Shown here: one piece after another, positions 57,201-64,000 of the stretch | Layout: the number at the start of each line of letters is the position of its first letter | How positions within the stretch are numbered: the stretch's first letter is position 1 | Source: Galaxea fascicularis | Lineage: Eukaryota > Cnidaria > Anthozoa > Scleractinia > Euphylliidae | Direction: 5' to 3' | NCBI GenBank assembly: GCA_948470475.1 | Contig: OX419343.1 | Location: 4,007,983 to 4,071,982 of the forward strand | DNA length: 64,000 nucleotides | Program-made: the position numbers and the translations under genes | Notes under the pieces: generated by a model | Told to the model about the DNA's origin: nothing | Databases searched by the model: none | Seen by the model: only the letters and a program-made list of their open reading frames with translations

Positions 57201-60200
57201 AATGCCATATTAATTTTTCTCTGGAAAACAAACCATGGAAACAGAAGGGTGAAAGTATAAGCTATGACAACATAGGATTCCATCCATTTGGTGGTAATCA
57301 ATGCATGAGCACCTCTTCCATGGGTTATTTTCCAGTTTGCATAATTTGCGGCATTTTACCTTAATGTTCTCACATTGCAAATATGCCAGACATTTTAAAA
57401 GTTTAATTGGCTTGATGTGCAAATTTGGTTGGCTTGCATTCTGTCCTTTTCCATTTGCACAGCACTCAAACAGATGGTAGGAGTGATACTGTAATTCACT
57501 CTTGAACCTCAAGGAGTTTAGGTTCCTGTCACTGTATTCCTGTGTGTTGGGTCCATTATTTGAGGACCTGGGATGGCGTAGTGGTGAGAGCACTCCCCTC
57601 CCACCAATGTCAGTCACAGCATCATACATGTATGTGGGTTGAGTTTGTTGTTGGTTCTCTTCTCTGCCCCAAGAGGTTTTTCTCTGTGTACTACAGTTTT
57701 CCCCTCTTTGCAAAAACCAACACTTTCCAAATTCCAATTCGGTCTGGATACAGTGGACAATAAGAGTCACTATGTGGATGTCCACTGTTAAACCCTGTTA
57801 TTATTATTACTATTATTATTACTGCCCATCAGCCCATCCTTAGCAACACAACCTGTTGCTATCGTGGATTTTGAAAATCATGCATTATTGCCAATCTGAA
57901 TAATTGTATTAATTATAATTTAATCATTTTTGGTGACCTTTTCAATATTCATAAATTGCAAAAAGGTCACAGAGAAAAAGTGAGCATGTGGTGCTTTCTG
58001 TATGTGCACTGATTGTGTTGATAACCATCACAAGAGTGCATGAGTATTGTTGTATGTTGTGTCAATTTCAGGGTGAAAATGCATACCACTTGTTTTACAT
58101 TTTCACCTTTTCACAACTTGGCATATTATGCTCCTTGTTCTGTTGCTGTAGGCCTGGAGTATGTTACAGAAATCCAGGTTATAGGGCAGAGTCCAAGATA
58201 CCACTGCGAGCTGTGCGACTCCAAATTTGATCACAACTTGAAGTTCCCACATCTTGTTGGAAGTAAACATCGTTTCAATGTCCTGGTGAGTGGGTAATGC
58301 CTGTGAGTTACAAATGAGTTCCTTTCATCACATTTACACTGATCAGCTTGGACAGTAAAAAGGCTGAAAGGTTTTGTTTTATCTCAGAGGCATTCAGGAC
58401 TGTAAACTGTCATGAGGACAGTTAAGTAAAGTACAGTATACATTTAAGCTTTTTAAATGCTTCTGTATTGGTCTCATTATTTTTTGTATAAAAGGTATCA
58501 CAGATGCTAAACTGCTTCAAGAAATGATCAGTTTAGTTCCCTAGAGTGTTTGTTGCAATGAATAAACTGAAACCATGCAAGACTGGAGCATCAAGCTGTC
58601 AGGTTGAAGTTTAGATCTGTTCAAAGTATTAAACTACATGTACTGGTACCTCAAATTACTGGTTTAATACTTTTGTGAAGCATAGTCCAGTTCTATATAT
58701 AATTATCTGTTTTTCAGCTAAACCAAAGGAGTAGTATTGTGTGACTTATTCTGTTTTACTGTAGTTTTAACCGAGGAAAAAAAAATTAAAATGCTCCAGC
58801 TGAGGAAATTTAAGCGATGGTGCTTGTAATTATCTTGTTGAGAACAAGCACCTTTAAGCATAAAAGGGAAAACCACTTTGTGCTCTTTGAATACTTGTTA
58901 ATGCAACATGGTGCATTTTGGGGCAAAAGTAGCTGGTGCAAAGTGGTCTGACAGATGGTGGAAATCCGCTGGTTACCGGCTCATAATGACAACCCTATAG
59001 CATAATTTGATTATTTGCTATTTTCACTTCTAAGTTAACGGTGTATTGCTATTTTAGAATACACGTTGGATGGTATGGTTGCCTTATTGGCCACTTTGTG
59101 TTACAGTAAAAACCTGCATGTAAGAACCTACATTTTTCCAAGTTTGGAAAAACAGGTTCTTATTATTTGGGGGTAGTTATTGGCAATTTAGACTAAAGTA
59201 GGTTCTTAATTAGGTTCTTAAGTTTTCAGTGGAAACCATTCCTGTACAAGCAGAAAAAATAGGTTTGATCCTTTAAGATACAACATTTATTTATAACTGT
59301 CTTATCATGAGCCTTGTGCAAGACTAACTAAGCAATTATTATACACTTTAAACAAAAGTATCTTTTCAGAAATATTTGCATACAAAATATAACAATAAAT
59401 GGAATAAGGAAATAATGCAAAAAAGTCCTCTTGCCTTAATTTACTGGTTACATTCATTTTATGATGGAATCATCATAATTGATCATAGTGCTACAATATC
59501 CCATAACTCACAATAATATTTTGCTAAACAGGCTAAACAGGTTCTTATATTTTGGGGTATAAAAATGGGAAATCTCTGCTAGCAGGTTCTTAAACCACTA
59601 GATTCTTACACACGGGTTTTTACTGTAGCATTTACTTATAAAAAATTGTTTTGTTTTAATTTCACTGTGTACAGCCATTTTGGATTTCATAACAAATTAA
59701 CCTACTTAACATGCTAGTGTGGTTGCCACTCTTTGTTAGCTGGAATTTTTTTAAATGTAACATTACATGAAAAACTGGATTTGCAGATTTGATACTGATT
59801 TTAGCAAATATATTACATGGAGTTCCACAGTGACCACATTCAAACTCACATTTTTGAGTTTGAAATTCATAGTTTTTAAAAAGAAATGAATGGCACGTAG
59901 GACCACACTACATGTACTTGCACTCTATAAATGTCTTTGGTAAAATCTGCAATTTATAAATTTTTAAATTTCATCAGACGTTTAATTAAATCTATAAGAC
60001 TTCAAAGTTTTGCCAATTCAGTATGACAAATCTACAGTGTACTCAAGAATCCAGTTTAACATTTAATCCAACATTAAAAAAAGTCGTGCTATTTCCACAT
60101 TTTCAAGTAAAATTTGAAAGTTGGACATTGTTTCATACAATTGAACATCAATAATTGGGTTCACCGTTTAGGAATCAACATGCAAACTAACACTGAAAAT

Positions 60201-62919
60201 GCCTAACTGAGTTTGCAGCTGCAGTATCGAATGTTTGAATTTGGCTAGACTGAATAATTGATATCAACATTTGAAACAACTGCCATGCAATAGTCAAGCC
60301 ACTGTTGGGTCAAATTCATTTGAGTTTGGCATACCAGTAGCATGACGTTTGAAATAGGTCTGAGTAATTTAAATATGCTCTGGTTTGCACTGAGCTCTAT
60401 AGCAGCTGTGTGAAATAAGCATCAACATTTTGAAATGATATGCTTCTCTCACATTATGCCAAGTACTAAGTAATTAATAATAATTTATTTGGTCATGTGC
60501 AAACTTCAAGTCCTGCCTAGCACCATCCTGAGACATATTTTTGACTCAGAATCACTGGAAGCATGTTAGAACAGATGCCATATAACATGTACCAATTTAT
60601 TTATTGCTTTTGAATTCAACTTGATTTTTGTAATCTAAACAAAAATCAATCTGGAAAATTGCCAGGCTCTCTTGTACAGAGTAGATTACTTTTGGCTTTT
60701 TTATTGGTAGGTTACTATTTGACTTTGATTTGTTATAAAAATAAGTTTTGTTACTTTACGTGTGTTATTTTTTTAGTAAACATTTTATTATTAATGCAAA
60801 AAGAAAGATAGTTGTACACATGTACATGGAGCAGGAATATGCAAAAACCTTCATACTTAACTTTCGTACTTTTTTATTGTGCAAACAGAAAGAAAAAGTC
60901 CCAGAGGCTGCCCAAAATATCCGTGGCGATGTCAAGAAGAGGTCAGAATTGTCTAGCAAGTTGCTTGAAGAGGCACATAAACTAGAAATGAGAGAAGGCC
61001 GGCAGCAGGTGAAGACAAGAATGGAGAAAAGCCCGTTCAACCGCATTAACAACCAAGCTGCAGTCAGAGGAGGGCTGTCAGGAAACAACTTGATGCAGCA
61101 GATGTCAAGAGGAGGTGTGTGTTACCAGGAAAGACGTCTCTTGAAAAATGAGAATGAAAGGGCTAGAAATCAGGGGCTGCTGTTCCCAATTTCCCTCTTC
61201 ACCTCATACTGGGTACATGTATAATACTGCCCACCACTGACACAACCCTTGACTGCTCACTGATCTCTCCCCTGTATATGAGTCAGCTCTTCAGAGCTGT
61301 CAATATAAACGTTTTGAGATAACAACTCAGTAAGAAAAGTATGTGGACGACATAGATAACAGAAAGTTTTCTATTCTTTGGTTTAAGACACTTTCATTTG
61401 ACAGGAAAGAATAGCTTAAACCAACTAGTTTAGCTTTCCTACTCTAGACATCTAATGCCTTGTGTGCAAGAGCCAAATCGCATTTCCACTTTAGGGCATC
61501 ACATGAACTCTGTTCTCACTGCCTTGTATTCATTGACAAGTTCTAACTAGTCAGCGTGTTCTCTGTATTAATGAAGACAGGGTTGTTATTAGAAGCCGGA
61601 ACTCGGGTACTGGCACCCATATACTGTGAACACAGTACATGCCTTTGCTGTTAAGGAACTGAAAAGGGCAAGCCAAAGAAATGTTAGGGGTACCCGCCTA
61701 TTTAGAATCCTATACCCTCCTATTTCACTATTAATGAGACCCCTGTGAAGGGTGATGTTCCTTTAGGTTTAGTTGAGCAACAAGATGTTGCTTTGATGAA
61801 CACTTTTTTCGTTGTTTCTAATCTACATTAGACCCTACCATAGAACAATAGACCTTTTTACCGATACGGCGGCCATCTTGAATTCTATTGTTTTGACTGA
61901 GAAATTATGGGCTGCCGAGGGGGGCAATCGCTGGAAAATGTATCGTATACACAGCTTTCAGGATAAATTTTTACTGCTTGTCTAACATATTCCAAAACAA
62001 ATATGACAAGCGTTACATCTTTCTGTCACGGTATTTGGCAGTGGTTTCTATGGTTAGCGAAAAATTATTGTTGAAAGTTATCACGCCGCAGTATTCTTCA
62101 TAATTATTTCTTATCTGCTCCCTGGGTATCCCATAATTTCCTCGGAATTCAAGATGGCCGCCGTATCGGTAAAAAGGTCTATTAGCATGGCCTGTATGGC
62201 CAGTGTGGAAAGAAGAGATTTGCAAATGCAAGGGGGAAAGCGGGAGAAGGAAATTCCCCTTTCTCGGCCCTTCCAGCACTGGCCATGCAGACTAAATGAA
62301 AGAATATGCAAATTATGTGTCGATGCAGGCTGTTACCATCAAATGTTTTGTAACAATGTTTAAAAATTCCAAAGCAATCAAGCAAACAAAACCATATCAA
62401 CTGGTTATGTCTCTAGGATAGACAAAATCATTGTCAAATGTTCTCATTTCTGACTTTCAACGTAATGTGTTAGGTGGACAGCAGTGGCAAAGCCAGCGAG
62501 GTGGAGGACAGGCAAGGGGTCGCGGTGGACAGGTGGCTGCACGTGGTGGAACACAAGGATTTGTACGTGGTGGAGGACAGGGCGGTATGCGTGGGGGTGG
62601 ACGTGGCAGAGGAAACCAGCAAGGAACACATTTTACCAGCCATCAGCAGTCGACATCTAACAGGGGTGGGAGGGGACGAGGAAGAGGGTCATGGGGAAAC
62701 AACCAGTACCAGTCTTGGAAACAGGAATCCACTTCGTATAGCAGCACTCCAAACCAGCCATACCATAGCGGTAGCTCTTATGGGGGAAATGATGATAGTT
62801 TTCCGTGGGAAACTAGTAGTCATGGAGAAGGGTACGTACGTGAACAACTATGGGCCACAATAGGAAGAAAACTTGCTCTTGTTTCTTTGACTGTTCAAGG
62901 TTTGATGCTGTTAATCTGA
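51205..62919 (+). CDS. Three U1/matrin-type zinc-finger, Gly/Arg-rich protein (7 exons seen)
   Basis: Exons: 51205-51513, 51961-52086, 52743-52811, 54137-54419, 58152-58285, 60889-61114, 62474 onward. Junction phases agree. Three fingers of the double-stranded-RNA/U1 type are visible: YFCKLC...HHCMSPRH (residues 92-113), C144-x2-C147-x12-H160-x5-H166 (SHLLGQKHRK), and YHCELC...HLVGSKH (281-302). Between fingers 2 and 3 is a GRGVGGRGTGGRGG stretch, and the last exon is an RGG-like region (GGMRGGGRGRGNQQ). This suggests a nuclear RNA-binding protein; I do not recognise a named orthologue. At 62831 there is a strong donor (GTACGT); if unused the protein ends at 62919 (530 aa), if used it continues past the window. 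The first ATG in the exon is taken as the start. Confidence 0.8.
55061..55170 (+). mobile_element. tRNA-derived SINE, truncated copy (zinc-finger gene intron 4)
   Basis: Begins GGGCAGGATGGCTGAGTGG, with TTCATATCCCGCTCTGACC and AGCTGGTTGGGA. Same family as the split SINE at 13462-18377; the 3' tail is missing. Confidence 0.75.
55364..56531. mobile_element. Long inverted-repeat element (zinc-finger gene intron 4)
   Basis: Ends ATATGTGACCTGACTTGGGA and the inverse TCCCAAAGCAGGTCACATAT. Inside the termini both arms are full of AAACGGA/TCCGTTTA and GGATATCCATTAAACGG motifs, about 15 in each half. The 1.17-kb interior has no transposase. TA-rich flanks leave the target duplication unclear. Confidence 0.75.
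57562..57824 (+). mobile_element. tRNA-derived SINE with (ATT)n tail
   Basis: Starts GGACCTGGGATGGCGTAGTG (degraded A box), continues through TATGTGGGTTGAGTTTGTTG and CAAGAGGTTTTTCTCTGTGT, CCCCTCTTTGCAAAAACCAAC, and ends in ATT repeats. I recall this layout as a common coral SINE. Confidence 0.75.
58286..60888 (+). other. Zinc-finger gene intron 5
   Basis: 2.6 kb between finger 3 and the basic helix exon. Apart from the TA-flanked MITE I see no gene or RNA in it. Confidence 0.6.
59104..59625. mobile_element. Tc1/mariner-like MITE, TA-flanked (zinc-finger gene intron 5)
   Basis: 522 bp between TA dinucleotides, with ends CAGTAAAAACCTGCATGTAA and TTACACACGGGTTTTTACTG. Internal ACAGGTTCTTAT motifs repeat. 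Non-coding. Confidence 0.8.
61847..62183. mobile_element. MITE with 38-bp perfect terminal inverted repeats (zinc-finger gene intron 6)
   Basis: Ends AATAGACCTTTTTACCGATA... and the exact inverse ...TATCGGTAAAAAGGTCTATT, which also include GGCGGCCATCTTGAATT. The 337-bp element has a near-palindromic sub-terminal part (AAATTATGGG / CCCATAATTT) and no ORF of note. Confidence 0.85.
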
Positions 62920-64000
62920 CCTTTTGTAGCCATGTAGAACTCTTTTAATAATAATGATAATAATAATAAAATGTGAAATGTGAAGAAGAGATAATTCCGT
63001 TAGCTCTTGGTCATTTGTTGTGACTCGCCTAATGGAAGTAATCACGGCAATGACAACAGCCAGAACATGATGTTAAACAAAGATAATAATAAACATGATA
63101 CTTTATTAACAAAATAATCCCTAAACAATCTTAAATTTACAATATATGATCTACTAAAGTGCTGGGAATGATATTCACAATAATAATTATTGTGAATCTG
63201 TATGAATGTATAAATATATAAAGATGTACTAAAAACTTCGTTTTTAAAGGCATCAAATATAAAATGGAAAATAATTTTATACTTTAAACAAAAAAAATTA
63301 TGTAAAATTATGTAAAAAATTATGTAATAATAATAATAACAATAATTCTCTGAGATATGCAGATACATACGGATAGGGAACTGTCAGCGAACAAGCCTGA
63401 TATAGTAATCAAGGACCATGCCAACCGGTGTTGCAAACTTTTAGATGTATCGGTACTGTTAAAGAGACTTTTAGTTCGTGACACTTTGCGTTACCTAAGT
63501 TTAGTTACCGTGACACTTTATGTTAAACATCAATAGTCAAACCAGACATTTTTGTCATCTGATATGTGGCAGAATGAATCGTATCGTCCCTTTCGAAGAA
63601 GCGCGTGTATTCTTGGTTTTCAGTCACGTCAAAGTCACGCAAGTTAAAAAAATAAAATTACCAACCATTCAATAGATTAAGTCAAGAAATTAAGATATTG
63701 TAGAAGAGTAATAAATAAACAAAATGCCAAAGTTTCAGGGCTGTGCAATATCCCATACTTGAGTTATTCGGCAAAATGTACCACTCAAAATTACAGAGTT
63801 TAGTATGGACGCGCCATGATGGAGTCCCTCTGAGGGGCACCAATATGGCAGCCGGAAACAAGTGAAGACATCTGGAATTTACTTTGACTTTACTTTGACT
63901 ATCTCAAAGGCTTTCTTCTCTCTTTTGAGCTTGCAAACATTTATATAGACGCTTCTCTTACGATGTTGGCTTTTCAGACCTCTAAAAACCACGCTGAATC
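62920..64000. other. 3' flank or intron 7 of the zinc-finger gene
   Basis: AT-rich with (AAT)n runs near 62945-62970 and 63325-63345. A TTTTCAG acceptor at 63971-63977 followed by an open codon series could be the next exon, but only 23 bases of it are in the window. Confidence 0.35.

Noticed and set aside
57210..57785. 191-codon minus-strand ORF
   Set aside because: Runs through a SINE and intron sequence of the zinc-finger gene; no domain seen.
62474..62863. 129-codon ORF in the second frame of the last zinc-finger exon
   Set aside because: Shadow of the Gly/Arg-rich frame, which is in phase with the upstream exons.

Overview
This is eukaryotic nuclear DNA with many short introns, GT-AG (occasionally GC-AG) splice sites, AT-rich non-coding DNA and a dense load of foldback/MITE elements and tRNA-derived SINEs. 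The SINE types (the 'GCTATGAAGCC' tRNA-like repeat at 10.1 kb, the 'GGCAGGATGGC' repeats at 18.3 and 55.1 kb, the 'GGATGGCGTAGTGG' repeat at 57.6 kb) resemble repeats I associate with stony corals, so a scleractinian (or at least an anthozoan) is the most likely source. This is inference from pattern memory, not a search.

Layout. (1) 237-21800, + strand: the 3' two-fifths or so of an unconventional myosin-X gene. It has 32 exons that join in one uninterrupted 947-codon frame: end of the coiled coil, PH1 split by PH2, PH3, MyTH4, FERM, stop. The motor and IQ domains lie upstream of the window. Intron 26 carries an apparently intact Gypsy-type LTR retrotransposon (13573-18187, - strand, identical 169-bp LTRs, one 1360-aa Gag-Pol ORF), itself inserted into an older SINE. 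(2) 21.8-28.1 kb: intergenic DNA with MITEs, a LINE fragment and foldbacks. (3) 28387-28851, - strand: a small intronless gene for a secreted cystatin-like protein, with a partial tandem duplicate lacking the coding region beside it. (4) 29349-39946: about 9.8 kb of an 18-bp minisatellite (about 540 units), interrupted once by an 835-bp TTAA-flanked foldback transposon. All the giant ORFs here come from the 18-bp period, which leaves four of six frames open. (5) 40.1-42.7 kb: a broken piggyBac-like transposase and another inverted-repeat element. (6) 46112-50725, - strand: a complete six-exon SEC22A/SEC22C-type vesicle-trafficking gene (300 aa). (7) 51205-62919, + strand: a gene for an RNA-binding-type protein with three U1/matrin-type zinc fingers and Gly/Arg-rich segments. 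It is divergent from SEC22 across a 479-bp gap that probably holds a shared promoter.

The genes do not form a pathway. Myosin-X (filopodial motor), a secreted protease inhibitor, an ER-Golgi trafficking factor and a nuclear zinc-finger protein are ordinary neighbours. The unusual parts are the long minisatellite and the well-resolved nesting of mobile elements.
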